DNA of 64,000 nucleotides from Gammaproteobacteria bacterium (GCA_013214945.1 JABSRT010000026.1:1-64000); one strand, 5' to 3'; positions 9,889 through 19,555 are shown, counted from the stretch's first letter. Notes: generated from the letters alone by a model not told the origin. Program-made: numbers and translations.

Positions 9889-11508
9889 TTATACTTTAAA
9901 TTGGCCTGTAATTTTCGCAAGTTCTGACGCTAACATATTTAAATCATTAGTAACGTTAGCTATTTCGTTAGAGGCAGCTGAAGCTTCTTGCGCGCATAAT
10001 TGAATATCTTCAACTTGCCCGACCATGATGGTTGCTACCTGACTTTGTTCTTCTGTGGCAACCGCAATAGCACCATTCATATCTGAAATCGTATTGACGG
10101 TTTCAGTAATCAGCATTAAACGTTCGCCCGCTTGATTTGCGCTATTAACACTGGCTTCAACGCTTTGACGTGAATTGTCCATCATGCTTACAGCTTTGCT
10201 TGCGGCTGTTTGTAATTGGATCAACATAAGATTAATTTCTTCTGTTGACTCTTGGGTTCTTGACGCTAAATTTCTTACTTCATCAGCAACAACCGCGAAT
10301 CCTCGACCTTGTTCACCGGCACGCGCGGCTTCGATTGCAGCATTTAAAGCGAGCAAGTTTGTTTGTTCAGCAATACCTTTAATAACTTCTAACACCACGT
10401 TGACACGATTGGTATCTTCTTGCAGTTGATTAATGGTGTCAGAGGTATCAGCTACTATTTGAGCCAGTTCTTCGATGCCTGCAACGGTCTGCAACACAAC
10501 TTCCCTACCGAGATCGGCTTCTTTATTAGCATTTTGCGCTGCTGTCGCAGCATCTGCTGCATTACGTGTGATTTCGCCAACACTCTGGCTCATCTCATCG
10601 ACTGATTGGCGCGATTGAATAACACTTTCGCTTTGCTTGGTAAAAGAGATAATAGTGTCGTTTGATAAACGTTGAATATTCTCAGCGGTATTAGCAATGG
10701 GCAGAGAAGTGTCCACCACACGTTTAATAACACCTTGGAGTTTTTCTATAAAGGTATTAAACCAGAATACCAACTCACCTATTTCGTCTTTGCTGTTGGT
10801 CTTTAGGCGCACGGTTAAATCTGCGTCGTCTTGCGCGATGTTTCGCATTGAATCAATGATTTCAGCTAAGCTACGCTTGGTATTTCGTGCGATTGGCACT
10901 GCTACAATGAACAAAAGACCAATGGTCGCGATACCGATAATTAAACCTGTTTGCGAGGTCGATTCTACATTAGTATTCACTTCCTCAAAAGCAAAGACAA
11001 AAGCCTCATAACGCTGATGTTTGAAAGTTGCTAAATTACTCTCAATTTTGATTAACTGCTCGCTAATTCTCTGCGCCTGCGAAGCTAAAGTATCAAAATT
11101 TATCGTGCCATCGACCATTTGAGCTGACAAGGTGCTTGACGCAACATAATACTGCTTAAAGTCTCGTAACCAGGCGTTCAAAAATATTGCATTTTCTTTA
11201 TCTGCTAATGCGGTTGTTGTAAAGGCGTGTTCAATTTCTTGGCTGTATACTTTTGCATTGTCAATAAGTTCACCTTCACCCATTGTTGCTGCGTTGGCCA
11301 ATGTTTCTTTAATTTTATCGAGTTTAACCAAACCTAACTCTGCGGTCTGCAATAGACGATAATCAATTTGATAGGCCTGTTTAAGCAAGTCAACAGTATT
11401 TGACATCGACAGTATGCTAATCAGAAGATAGACACTAAAACCAAGAGCACCAACAACGGGAATAGTAAGTATTTTTACTTGAACAGAAAGCGAGTTAAAC
11501 CAATTCAT
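9889..11508 (-). CDS. Membrane methyl-accepting chemotaxis protein
   Basis: 539 residues. The first transmembrane helix lies at about residues 11-33 ([21 protein letters not shown]). A helical periplasmic sensor of about 150 residues follows, then a second transmembrane helix ([21 protein letters not shown]), a HAMP linker ([19 protein letters not shown]...) and the signalling domain with [37 protein letters not shown]. The sensor looks like a four-helix-bundle (TarH/HBM-like) domain; the ligand cannot be read from sequence. It is an isolated gene with no adjacent che genes. Confidence 0.92.
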   Translation of the reverse strand: MNWFNSLSVQVKILTIPVVGALGFSVYLLISILSMSNTVDLLKQAYQIDYRLLQTAELGLVKLDKIKETLANAATMGEGELIDNAKVYSQEIEHAFTTTALADKENAIFLNAWLRDFKQYYVASSTLSAQMVDGTINFDTLASQAQRISEQLIKIESNLATFKHQRYEAFVFAFEEVNTNVESTSQTGLIIGIATIGLLFIVAVPIARNTKRSLAEIIDSMRNIAQDDADLTVRLKTNSKDEIGELVFWFNTFIEKLQGVIKRVVDTSLPIANTAENIQRLSNDTIISFTKQSESVIQSRQSVDEMSQSVGEITRNAADAATAAQNANKEADLGREVVLQTVAGIEELAQIVADTSDTINQLQEDTNRVNVVLEVIKGIAEQTNLLALNAAIEAARAGEQGRGFAVVADEVRNLASRTQESTEEINLMLIQLQTAASKAVSMMDNSRQSVEASVNSANQAGERLMLITETVNTISDMNGAIAVATEEQSQVATIMVGQVEDIQLCAQEASAASNEIANVTNDLNMLASELAKITGQFKV

Positions 11509-12255
11509 TACGAAACCTCAATGACCAACATTAGCTAATTTACTAGCGCTCGGATTCTATAGATATAAGTGATTGAATACAAGGAACATATACTGAACAG
11601 GTTGAATAGTGCGTATAAAGTCGCCGAATGTGCGCTTAAATATCAACAAGTCACAATTAAACAAAATCGACTTACAACTGTAATTATTTTTGTGATAAAA
11701 ATAGATTATTGATAACGTCGGTGAACGTTGAAAAGCCCGGCAAAGCTATGCTCATCACCGAATCCGGTTAATTGGTCAGTGCCAACAGATTAAAACATAC
11801 GTTTTATATTTATTAAAAAAAATCGTAATATCTGTTAGAGATATTCAACTTAAAGACAAAAAAAACCTGAATATCCACACTTCTGTTTGATGCTTTTTTA
11901 TTCGCTAATAATTACTTTGCTACTTTAAATAGTATGCTGTGCTACAAATTGATCTAGGTGTCTCAAATGTTAGGGACAACTTTCGCGCACAAACTTAACC
12001 TTGTTGCGAAAGGATCAAGCACCAACCTTGTTTCGACTTTGCTAGTTTGCAGTACTTAAGTAATACCGTGGCTCTTATTCAAGACAGCGGAGTTAGATTA
12101 ATGTTTCTACGCATATCTTACATAAATAACGAGGAGCGAGGTTGTTTAGCAATACCTGTAACTCAATCCATTTCAGGTCCCAATTACCGAGCGCTTTAAT
12201 CATAATTCTCAACTCCATTATTACCATATTAGAGTTTCCCAGCGAAGAGTTAACC
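11509..12255. other. Gene-poor AT-rich region
   Basis: No supported gene. It precedes a degenerate IS3 transposase fragment and is probably the remains of decayed mobile or accessory DNA. Confidence 0.45.
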
Positions 12256-12423
12256 TGCTCTGTAGTGAAACGTTCCTTTGGTCGTTTGAAGCACGATTGG
12301 ATATTTAAGATGCCACAACCGAATCGAGTATATATGCGTCAATATGTCACCAAATATTTGAAGTATTACAATGTTGCACTACTGTAGTGAGCTAATTATG
12401 ATCAGTCGCCAATTAAATTTCAC
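12256..12423 (+). pseudogene. Degenerate IS3-family OrfB C-terminal fragment
   Basis: The translation from 12256 (CSVVKRSFGRLKHDW... YVTKYLKYYNVALL, two stops, ANYDQSPIKF) matches the C-terminus of IS3 OrfB proteins of a different subgroup from the intact element at 1237-2494. In that family the region reads roughly [12 protein letters not shown]...YIKYYNLERLHTANGDQSP. Two consecutive in-frame stop codons (TAG TGA, 12385-12390) replace the E-R-L-H-region residues. The DDE core upstream is not recognisable. This is a dead remnant. Confidence 0.75.
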
Positions 12424-12777
12424 AATCCTTTACCTAACTGTCCGGTTGGACTTGATCAGAACATCGCAAGTTGATAATTAACCGTTTCATCAGGCACAAT
12501 TTTTTGTTTAGCATCCTGAGGTCAAAATTGATCAGGTAACGGGATATCTGCCAAGTAACCAACAAAAAAAATGACAACACACCCAAGCACTAACAAATTG
12601 ATACGTATCACTATATTTACTCAAAACACAACTTTTGGAAACCAAACAGGTTTCAAATCATTGATAAAAATTTTGCTAAATTAAATGGTTTTTGACTTTG
12701 CTCTGATCCATGTCTGCTATACTAAAAAGACATAGATATGTTGATTCTACAGCCTCCAGTTTTTCAAAGGAATCAAG
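12424..12777. other. Promoter region of the periplasmic binding protein gene
   Basis: About 350 bp. It includes the perfect 12-bp palindrome TGATACGTATCA at 12599-12610, a possible operator 170 bp before the start codon. The similar stretches ttgatcagaacatcgc (near 12452) and ttgatcaggtaacggg (near 12529) may be worn ends of the IS3 remnant. An AAAGGAATC ribosome binding site precedes 12778. Confidence 0.4.
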
Positions 12778-13746
12778 ATGAACATCAACAAGATCGTGCT
12801 CGCCTATTTTTTTTTATGCTTTAATTCTTCCGCTGTCGCTGAGGGTTTAACTTTTGGTTTAGTTGCCAAAAGTATTAATGATGTTAATTTTATTGATGTT
12901 TGGCAAGGATGCAATAAAGCCGCTAAACGCTTTGGCGACAGATGTTTACTTTTAGGGGGAAAGGGAAATGCCCAAATACGACGTCAAGAAGAAGCAATTA
13001 AATCTGCTGTAAAAAGCCAACAATATGATGCACTTGCCATCTCAGTTATGAACTCTGAACTTGCTGCAAGAGCCCTACAAAACATTAATATTCCTGTTAT
13101 TACTTTTGATTCTCCCTTTAATGAAAAATACCAGTTCCTCAGCCACGCTTACGTGGGTATAGATAATATTGAATTCGGCAAAGATTTAGCCAAAATAGCA
13201 AAAACATTATTACCAAAAGGCGGAACGATTTGTTTTATGACAGTAATGCATGACCAAAATCTAGCTTTACGGATACAAGGTGCTCGCGCAGAATTTAGTG
13301 ACAATAACAAATTCACAGAGTCACAAAGGTTAACTAAAAAAGGTAAATGGACCGAACTTAACCGATGTCCATGGTATACGTCAGATAATATAAAAAGGTC
13401 ACATGATCAACTCGAATATACGATAAGAGTATTGAAGCCGGATGTTTTTATTGCAGTGGGTCATTGGCCGGTGTCTGACATAACGGCTTACAAAAAATTA
13501 ATTGAGCCTTTTCACCAACAGATAAGTCATAACAAACCATTACTGATCTTTGGCATAGGCTCTAGCCGTAAAAATCAACTGAGTCAACTCATCAATGCTG
13601 GACTAGTCCATGGTTTTGCCAGCATTAACTTTCCTCAATTAGGGAAAAATAGTTATGAAATCATGAAAAAATTAGTACAAGATAAAACAAATAAAAACAT
13701 CAGCCGAAAAAATTATATACCCAGTATTATTGAAATGAAGAAATAA
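12778..13746 (+). CDS. Periplasmic sugar-type binding protein (Peripla_BP_4, RbsB/TorT-like)
   Basis: 322 residues with a signal peptide (MNINKIVLAYFFLCFNSSAVA). It has the two-lobed type-1 periplasmic binding fold: LTFGLVAKSINDVNFIDVWQGCNKAAKRFG, then IKSAVKSQQYDALAISVMNSE and IPVITFDSPF, then a second lobe with GGTICFMTV and GLVHGFASINFPQLGKNSYEIMKKL. No ABC permease or ATPase lies nearby, so it may serve a sensor kinase or chemoreceptor like TorT or LuxP rather than a transporter. The gene stands alone with an AAAGGAATC ribosome binding site. The ligand is unknown. Confidence 0.8.
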   Translation: MNINKIVLAYFFLCFNSSAVAEGLTFGLVAKSINDVNFIDVWQGCNKAAKRFGDRCLLLGGKGNAQIRRQEEAIKSAVKSQQYDALAISVMNSELAARALQNINIPVITFDSPFNEKYQFLSHAYVGIDNIEFGKDLAKIAKTLLPKGGTICFMTVMHDQNLALRIQGARAEFSDNNKFTESQRLTKKGKWTELNRCPWYTSDNIKRSHDQLEYTIRVLKPDVFIAVGHWPVSDITAYKKLIEPFHQQISHNKPLLIFGIGSSRKNQLSQLINAGLVHGFASINFPQLGKNSYEIMKKLVQDKTNKNISRKNYIPSIIEMKK

Positions 13747-13989
13747 TACCAATAGCGTCGTTTCATCAAATCCATTGATAGCGCTGTGTTCAAGAACAAT
13801 AGTCATACTGATAATATTTATACTCAATTAAAGATTACAAGCAGTCACACATACCTTTGGTTACTCTAGAGTTGATATAACAGCTTATACCAACTCGATT
13901 AGCGCTGCGGTACTAAATTGCTATTAGCACACCAACTCGCCGTAAACCCATGCTACTTCGGCGAACTTTCATTAGTAATCCCCTACTTG
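13747..13989. other. Intergenic spacer
   Basis: Nothing recognisable between the binding-protein gene and the LysR remnant. Confidence 0.4.
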
Positions 13990-14212
13990 CCTTAAAGCTG
14001 GCTAATCAATTTGCGCAGCCAACGATGACTCGCTTTGCTGGAGTTTAGTTTGTGCCAGTAAATATTTAATTGGTCTTCAGGCTAGCTGCAACAATGGGGC
14101 AAGTGACAAACCAATGAATAATTGAGCATGGTTTGTCGTGTGATGGTGCTATATCCGTCTTTTTACCATGTTAGATATTCTATGTTCGCCGACATTTCAA
14201 TTTAATGGCTCA
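13990..14212 (-). pseudogene. Decayed, internally deleted copy of the neighbouring LysR gene
   Basis: 13990-14085 closely repeats the 3' end of the intact LysR gene (15817-15905), including the shared run aacgatgactcgctttgctg. 14103-14212 repeats the more internal part of the same gene (16148-16255), including the shared run agatattctatgttcgccga. About 220 bp present between these parts in the intact gene is missing here. Both parts are in the same order and orientation as in the intact gene, so this is a partial duplicate with an internal deletion. It now lies just downstream of the ATP-grasp gene. Confidence 0.85.
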
Positions 14213-14260
14213 CAGATAATACAAAGTATAAATCAGAATTAAAACATAGCTATGGCTAGC

Positions 14261-15574
14261 TTAAACTAATACATTCAAAGACCAATAAGGCGGGTAATCT
14301 ATATCGCTTTGGGTTTTACGATAAATATTAGCCCGTATTTCATGCTCCTTGCTAATAACATCTTCTTTATTGTCACCGACAATCCACATTTGCAATAACA
14401 TCACGCCAGCAACAGTCATATCATCATCGGTCAGTACATCGTCTTTTTGTCTGTTATGGCGAATTAAAATGCCTTCTTGATGCTCTAAGTGAGCAATATA
14501 ATCGTAGTCGAGTATGTTTGAAACTGTACCTGTTTCTTTGCCAGTGATAAGCACAATCAATGTGTAACGTAGTTGCTTGCCAGAACGCCATTTTTGCCAT
14601 GGGTTATTTGCTGAAGGCTCTTCACCACCTGCCAATAACAAATTATCACCATACAAAGAGTTATTGCAGCTATATAGATAGTTATAGTGAAATGTATGGG
14701 CTGCTCGCGGATTGATTTCGGTCAAATTAATCGTACCATCTGGCATAATCCAAAACTCAAGATTAAAGAATTGATTCCGGTATCCCAAGTGAGCAAGCCG
14801 GCCCATATAATCTTCAACCCATTGTTCTATTTTGGTCGCCATATTGGCATTAATTGAAATGGGTGGCGTGACATAGCCCAGTGCCTGGTGATTAGAAAAA
14901 TAGACTTCCTCTGTCAGCGCGTAATTTACAATTTTACCATCACCGGTGATATATCCTTCAAGGCAATACTCAATGGCACTATTCATATCGACCATGTGTT
15001 CAGCGATAAATGGTGGCGCAACGGCAGGAATGGTTGTTGGATCAACCCCACTAAGATAGGACTTATACTGACCTGCGATAAGTTCTTGCAATGCAGCATC
15101 TTCACGGTAGGCTTTCAGTGTTGCACGCAGTTCGTCTGGGCTGGCTATCTTAAAGATACCGCGTCCCAGCGATAGCGAAGTATTTTTAAGCATGAAGGGC
15201 CATTCATCATCTGGAATTTTAGCCAAAATCTCGTCATCGGTCTCGGTGAGCGGGTCAACCGGTGCGAAGAAAAATGCGTTGCTTTCTAATGTCCGCATCA
15301 AATATTTATTCATGCAATAGAAAAATGCTAATCTTGAGGGTACATCATTACCCAACTGCTCATTGATAAGAATATGAGGGAAAGCATCTTTTTGTGCATA
15401 ACCTGCAACGGCGCTAATTCCAAGCGCTTTGCATTGATTAACAACAGCTTGAATATCATCTGGATGTAATGATTTTACATCTAGAGCATGGACATTAAAG
15501 TCTTGCTCCATCTCTTTGATGCCACTCGCCATATAAGGTTGTGGAGAAAGGAAACCAATATGTTTTTTGCTCAT
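14261..15574 (-). CDS. ATP-grasp domain protein (carboxylate-amine ligase-like)
   Basis: About 437 residues. The ATG at 15574 is chosen because AAGGA lies 10 bases upstream; the TTG at 15583 is too close to it. The ATP-grasp core is visible: a lysine strand (WPFMLKNTSLSLGRGIFKI), a hinge (PPFIAEHMVDMNSAIEYCLEGYI) and the Mg-binding end (QFFNLEFWIMPDGTINLTEINPRAAHTFHYNY), with E and N in NLEFW and EINPR. The family ligates a carboxylate to an amine or thiol through an acyl phosphate. The substrate is unknown; amino-acid or peptide ligases of the BacD type are the nearest idea. It is on the same strand as the LysR gene upstream, 240 bp away, and is probably regulated by it. Confidence 0.75.
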   Translation of the reverse strand: MSKKHIGFLSPQPYMASGIKEMEQDFNVHALDVKSLHPDDIQAVVNQCKALGISAVAGYAQKDAFPHILINEQLGNDVPSRLAFFYCMNKYLMRTLESNAFFFAPVDPLTETDDEILAKIPDDEWPFMLKNTSLSLGRGIFKIASPDELRATLKAYREDAALQELIAGQYKSYLSGVDPTTIPAVAPPFIAEHMVDMNSAIEYCLEGYITGDGKIVNYALTEEVYFSNHQALGYVTPPISINANMATKIEQWVEDYMGRLAHLGYRNQFFNLEFWIMPDGTINLTEINPRAAHTFHYNYLYSCNNSLYGDNLLLAGGEEPSANNPWQKWRSGKQLRYTLIVLITGKETGTVSNILDYDYIAHLEHQEGILIRHNRQKDDVLTDDDMTVAGVMLLQMWIVGDNKEDVISKEHEIRANIYRKTQSDIDYPPYWSLNVLV

Positions 15575-15815
15575 TATTATCAAATCCTTAATATAAGAAA
15601 TTACTGATTAACTTATCATAGGAGAAAGACCAACGCTGAAACCAGATTGATCCAGAACAAGAGTGACGGTAATAAATTATTATGATGATGATATCCAAGG
15701 GGATTAGCTTACTTACCTTGATCGGTTATAACCGGTTTTTATCAAAAGTAGTACTTTTATGTTTGTTATCGCGAAAAACAGAAGATCGCGTAAACAGTGT
15801 TGTGGTCCGTATCCC

Positions 15816-16715
15816 TTAAAGTTTGCTAATCAGATGACGTAGCCAACGATGACTCGCTTTGCTGGAGTTTAGTTTGTGCCAGTAAATATTTAATTGATAA
15901 TCAGGGATCGCTAATGGTGGCTCAAAAATGTCAATGTCGATCATGTTACTGATGTGTGTGACAAAAAGTCGGGGTAAAGTAAGAATTAAGTCTGAGTTTA
16001 ATACCGTATAAGGCGCGGCCATCACGCTAGGTAATTGTAACGCCACGTCTCGTTTTAGTCCCAGTGCGGCGAGCTTTTGATCAACAATTCCTGCTTTTTC
16101 ACCCCAGGGTGAAATTCTGACATGAGATAACTGCAAGAAGGTATCAAGTGATAAACCATTGAGTAGTTGAGCATGGTTTTTGCGCGCGATTGTGCAATAC
16201 CGGTCGGTTAACCAGGTTAGATATTCTATGTTCGCCGACTTTTCAATTTCATGGCTAAAGCCCAATACAAAATCCAACTCACCATTAATTAGTTTCTCAG
16301 TGGGTATTTTATCTTCAGATGGCACAACAGTAATGCGAATGTTCGGTGCCAATGTTGTTAGCTGACCTATAAGCTTTGGTAATAAACTAAATTGAGTGTA
16401 GTCAGTGGCAGCAAAAGTAAATTCAATGTCGCTGGTTGCCGGGTTAAACTCAAGTGTGTTATTTAAACCATTATGGATCTGGCCAAGTGCAGGCGCAATG
16501 GCTGTCGCTAGCTGATGCGCTAGCGGCGTCGGCTCCATCACATTATTAATTCGCACAAATAATTCATCGTTTAAGCGTTTTCTTAATCGTGATAAGCCAT
16601 GACTAAAGGCTGACTGGCTGATACAAATATCATCAGCGGCTAGCGATACAGACCTATTTCGGTACAAAGCGTCAAACAAAATTAATAGGTTTAGGTCAAA
16701 TTGATGTAAATTCAC
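15816..16715 (-). CDS. LysR-family transcriptional regulator
   Basis: 299 residues from a GTG at 16715, chosen because AAGGA is five bases upstream and the protein then begins NLHQFDLNLLILFDALY, as most LysR proteins do. The ORF extension to 16760 would run into a palindrome. The N-terminal winged HTH (SVSLAADDICISQSAFSHGLSRLRKRL) is followed by a LysR substrate-binding domain (DIEFTFAATDYTQFSLLPKLIGQL...). It is divergent from an acetyltransferase gene with a strong inverted repeat between them, and lies upstream of the ATP-grasp gene. It probably controls one or both. A partial duplicate exists at 13990-14212. Confidence 0.9.
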   Translation of the reverse strand: MNLHQFDLNLLILFDALYRNRSVSLAADDICISQSAFSHGLSRLRKRLNDELFVRINNVMEPTPLAHQLATAIAPALGQIHNGLNNTLEFNPATSDIEFTFAATDYTQFSLLPKLIGQLTTLAPNIRITVVPSEDKIPTEKLINGELDFVLGFSHEIEKSANIEYLTWLTDRYCTIARKNHAQLLNGLSLDTFLQLSHVRISPWGEKAGIVDQKLAALGLKRDVALQLPSVMAAPYTVLNSDLILTLPRLFVTHISNMIDIDIFEPPLAIPDYQLNIYWHKLNSSKASHRWLRHLISKL

Positions 16716-16752
16716 ATGAATCCTTTTCATTTTAATATGAATATAATGCACT

Positions 16753-16783
16753 GTTATCATAGTAATTCAAAGGTTATGATAAC
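16753..16783. promoter_or_regulatory. Inverted repeat operator between LysR and acetyltransferase genes
   Basis: Perfect 9-bp arms GTTATCATA (16753-16761) and TATGATAAC (16775-16783) separated by 13 bp, centred in the divergent promoter region. The total span of 31 bp and the position fit a LysR-type binding site, though the classic T-N11-A core is not obvious. No experiment is implied. Confidence 0.65.
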
Positions 16784-16809
16784 GTCAATAAACATAACTG
16801 GAGCAAAAA

Positions 16810-17295
16810 GTGAATCAACTTTCAATTCGTCAAGCAGTTGCCAAAGATGCAGCTATTATTTTAAATTTCATTCGTGAGCTGGCAATTTATGAAAAAGCAG
16901 AACATGAAGTATTGGCCACCGAAAAAACAATTTCAGACACTATTTTTGCTAACGACAGCCATATTAATGCCTTAATTTGTGAACAAGATGGTCAAGCAAT
17001 AGGCATCGCAATTTACTTTTTCAACTACTCGACTTGGCTCGCCAAGTCTGGCCTTTATCTTGAAGATCTATATGTTGCTCAAGAACATCGTGGCAAAGGG
17101 GCAGGAAAATTACTGCTGAAAAAAATGGCACAAATTGCGCTAGAAAAAGACTGTGGTCGATTCGAATGGAGCTGTCTTGATTGGAACAAGCCGTCACGTG
17201 ATTTTTATCAATCGATAGGTGCTAAATCACAAGATGAATGGGTTGGTTACCGGATGTCTGGCCAAACTCTGATTGATTTTGCCGAGCAGCCGTAA
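16810..17295 (+). CDS. GNAT N-acetyltransferase, SSAT (diamine acetyltransferase)-like
   Basis: 161 residues starting at a GTG with GGAG about 8 bases upstream. It has the GNAT fold with the acetyl-CoA loop as EHRGKGAGKLLLKKM. The family signature YSTWLAKSGLYLEDLYV is characteristic of the spermidine/spermine or thialysine acetyltransferase (SSAT) group. The C-terminal strand is CGRFEWSCLDWNKPSRDFYQSIGA. It probably acetylates a small polyamine or related amine in the cytoplasm. It is divergent from the LysR regulator and shares its putative operator. Confidence 0.85.
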   Translation: MNQLSIRQAVAKDAAIILNFIRELAIYEKAEHEVLATEKTISDTIFANDSHINALICEQDGQAIGIAIYFFNYSTWLAKSGLYLEDLYVAQEHRGKGAGKLLLKKMAQIALEKDCGRFEWSCLDWNKPSRDFYQSIGAKSQDEWVGYRMSGQTLIDFAEQP

Positions 17296-17356
17296 TGGTA
17301 TAACTCTTAGTTTTTCTGCTCAGAAAACGAAGCGTTCGCATGATTTCAACGCTAAC

Positions 17357-17388
17357 ATAAAGGCGCTTTGCTACCAAAGCGCCTTTAT
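17357..17388. terminator. Strong bidirectional terminator
   Basis: 14-bp perfect stem ATAAAGGCGCTTTG / CAAAGCGCCTTTAT with a 4-base loop, between the convergent acetyltransferase and ligase genes. Confidence 0.85.
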
Positions 17389-17398
17389 AGATTACAAA

Positions 17399-19345
17399 TT
17401 AAAGACCAATAAACTCAAGGTATTGTGATTCGCTAAGCACTTCAACGCCCTTGTCTTTCGCAGCGTTAATTTTACTTTCGCCAACTTTTTCACCGGTCAC
17501 TAAAAATGATGTTTTTCCAGTCACTGATTTTGCCACTTTAGCACCGAGCGCTTTGGCTTGTTTTTCCATATCGCCTCTAGATCCTTTAGTCATGGTGCCA
17601 GTAAAGACCACGATTTTACCTGCGATCGGTGAATCATCGTTGGCTTGGTCAGACTGTTTTGGGGTAGCAGCTAATTTGAAACCTAACTCATAAACTTTGA
17701 AAAATTCGTCCCTGACGTTAGCTAAACCTTCAACAATCGCTTCAGCGCTCACTTGGGCAAAACCGTCAATTGTTACCATTTGTTCAACAGAAAGCTCAAA
17801 CAGTTCCACAAGCGAGTGGTGTTGCAGCAACTTTTCACAATTACCGCCAGCCAATCGACTCACGCCAAAAGCTGCTAAAAAACGCCAATCTTCTATTTCA
17901 ACCTCGCGGCTAACACGCAATTGTTCAACCAAGTTACGCGAAGTTTTATCACCGAAACCATAAGTTAGATATTGATGGCGTTGTATTTCATAGATTTCAT
18001 GAATCCGCTTTATCCCGAACTGGTGAAGCTTTTCAATCACTTTAGGACCAAAACCATCGTTATTGCCCAGGCTTTTAAAGAAATGGACCAAGGTATTCTC
18101 GGTTTGCGCTGGGCAATCGGTTTTGTTCGGGCACACTAAATGATCTGATTCCCAAATCAAGTGCGAACTACAGCTAGGACACTCGGTTGGTAATTGTGGC
18201 TCAGCGCCTTGAATCACTTTTTCTATTTTAGGAATAACCAAGCCACTTCGAACCAATTGCACAATGGCACCAGGCCCTACCCTGTTGGTTTTGACCATGT
18301 TGTAATGATGAACGGTAACCCGGCTAATAGTCGCGCCACTTAACTTAGTCGGTTCTAATTCTGCAACTGGTGATATTCTGCCGGTGCGCGATGTTTGTGG
18401 TACCACGTTTAACACTTTAACTTGGGCAGAGTCTTCGTTAACTTTAAACGCAATTTGCCAGCGGTGGTGATGTCTGGTGGCACCCATCTCTTGTTTTATC
18501 GCATCATTGGTAACTTCAAGGATCACGCCATCAATATCGTAATCTACCGAATTCCAAATTTTCTCAACAATATTGTCGAAATCAGCCAGCACTTGTTCAA
18601 AATGCCCGGTCCAATTTTCAATTAACGAAAATGGGTAAAATACGCAGGCACCTTCATCAATTGCTTTTTGGACCGACTCATCGACTTTCTTCTCAGCAAT
18701 AATCGCCGCTTGGATGTTTCTTGAATTTTCAAAGTTATCACTTAAAACCGAATCAAAATAACTTTTCTTGATCACGATTTCACCAGGGCCTAAACCTCGG
18801 GCGCCATTTTCTGCAACTTGCAGTCCCTTACGAAAAGCGCGGGTAATGTCTTGGCCGCGAATACCATCACCGCGGGTATAAAGCTTTGTGCCATCATCAA
18901 ATGCCGCATAGCCATCTAACTTAGGCGTTACCCTAATTTGTACCTCACTGTCACTAACACCAACAACTTGAGCGGCTTTTAACAGTCGACCTGTCCATTT
19001 TTTAATTTCTTCAAATGAATATGCTTTGTCCGTCGAAAGCATTTTTTTAGGCAAAGCAACGGTTTTACTGTCGGCTACAGCTTCTGGCTCTATCGTTGAT
19101 AGGTATGGGTGGTTAGGCTCGCGAGATTTAAGCGCAGCTATTGAGCTGTCATATGTTTCGTCGTTAAACACCGGGCTGCCAGCACGATACAACGCGTTCG
19201 CTATTTTTAAACTAATAAGTAAGTCTTCAAGCGACAGGTCGTTGATAGCCTGAGAAAATAACGCGTCAATAGCGCTTACTTCAAGTGTGATATCTAGTGG
19301 CTCAATAATTGATAATTGTGCTGGATTAAATTTTACGATGGACAT
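17399..19345 (-). CDS. ligA: Divergent NAD-dependent DNA ligase (LigA family)
   Basis: 648 residues from the ATG at 19345 (AGGTG nearby). The nucleotidyltransferase lysine is in TPKLDGYA, followed by an OB fold (KVLNVVPQTSRTGRISPVAELEPTKLSGATISRVTVHHYN), a four-Cys zinc finger (CPSC...CPNKTDCPAQ), helix-hairpin-helix repeats and a C-terminal BRCT domain (GKIVVFTGTMTKGSRGDMEKQAKALGAKV). It sits in the normal ligA slot after smc and zipA. It is unusual: KLDGLA is KLDGYA, the motif-III region reads NSRNIQAAIIAEKK instead of NPRNAAAGSLRQ, RAGDVIP is RSGLVIP, and the N-terminal Ia region is poorly conserved. It could be a paralogue rather than the main replicative ligase. A hairpin separates it from zipA. 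Confidence 0.8.
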   Translation of the reverse strand: MSIVKFNPAQLSIIEPLDITLEVSAIDALFSQAINDLSLEDLLISLKIANALYRAGSPVFNDETYDSSIAALKSREPNHPYLSTIEPEAVADSKTVALPKKMLSTDKAYSFEEIKKWTGRLLKAAQVVGVSDSEVQIRVTPKLDGYAAFDDGTKLYTRGDGIRGQDITRAFRKGLQVAENGARGLGPGEIVIKKSYFDSVLSDNFENSRNIQAAIIAEKKVDESVQKAIDEGACVFYPFSLIENWTGHFEQVLADFDNIVEKIWNSVDYDIDGVILEVTNDAIKQEMGATRHHHRWQIAFKVNEDSAQVKVLNVVPQTSRTGRISPVAELEPTKLSGATISRVTVHHYNMVKTNRVGPGAIVQLVRSGLVIPKIEKVIQGAEPQLPTECPSCSSHLIWESDHLVCPNKTDCPAQTENTLVHFFKSLGNNDGFGPKVIEKLHQFGIKRIHEIYEIQRHQYLTYGFGDKTSRNLVEQLRVSREVEIEDWRFLAAFGVSRLAGGNCEKLLQHHSLVELFELSVEQMVTIDGFAQVSAEAIVEGLANVRDEFFKVYELGFKLAATPKQSDQANDDSPIAGKIVVFTGTMTKGSRGDMEKQAKALGAKVAKSVTGKTSFLVTGEKVGESKINAAKDKGVEVLSESQYLEFIGL

Positions 19346-19502
19346 GAACGGCACCTATTAAGCGGCTAAAAAATTAATGTTAAATTTGGATAATAATGAA
19401 TAATTGGGCGGATCTAATACCCTAAATAATATAAGAACCACATTGCTTATAACAGCGCTTGGTTTAGGTCATTTTACGCTCATAACAACTTACACTCATA
19501 AC

Positions 19503-19534
19503 AACAAAGCGCAGTAAATATACTGCGCTTTGTT
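19503..19534 (-). terminator. Hairpin between zipA and the ligase gene
   Basis: 14-bp perfect stem AACAAAGCGCAGTA / TACTGCGCTTTGTT with a 4-base loop just after the zipA stop codon. It suggests zipA transcripts end here and that the ligase has its own promoter in the 210-bp gap. Confidence 0.75.
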
Positions 19535-19555
19535 AATGTTACAATGCTAATAATA

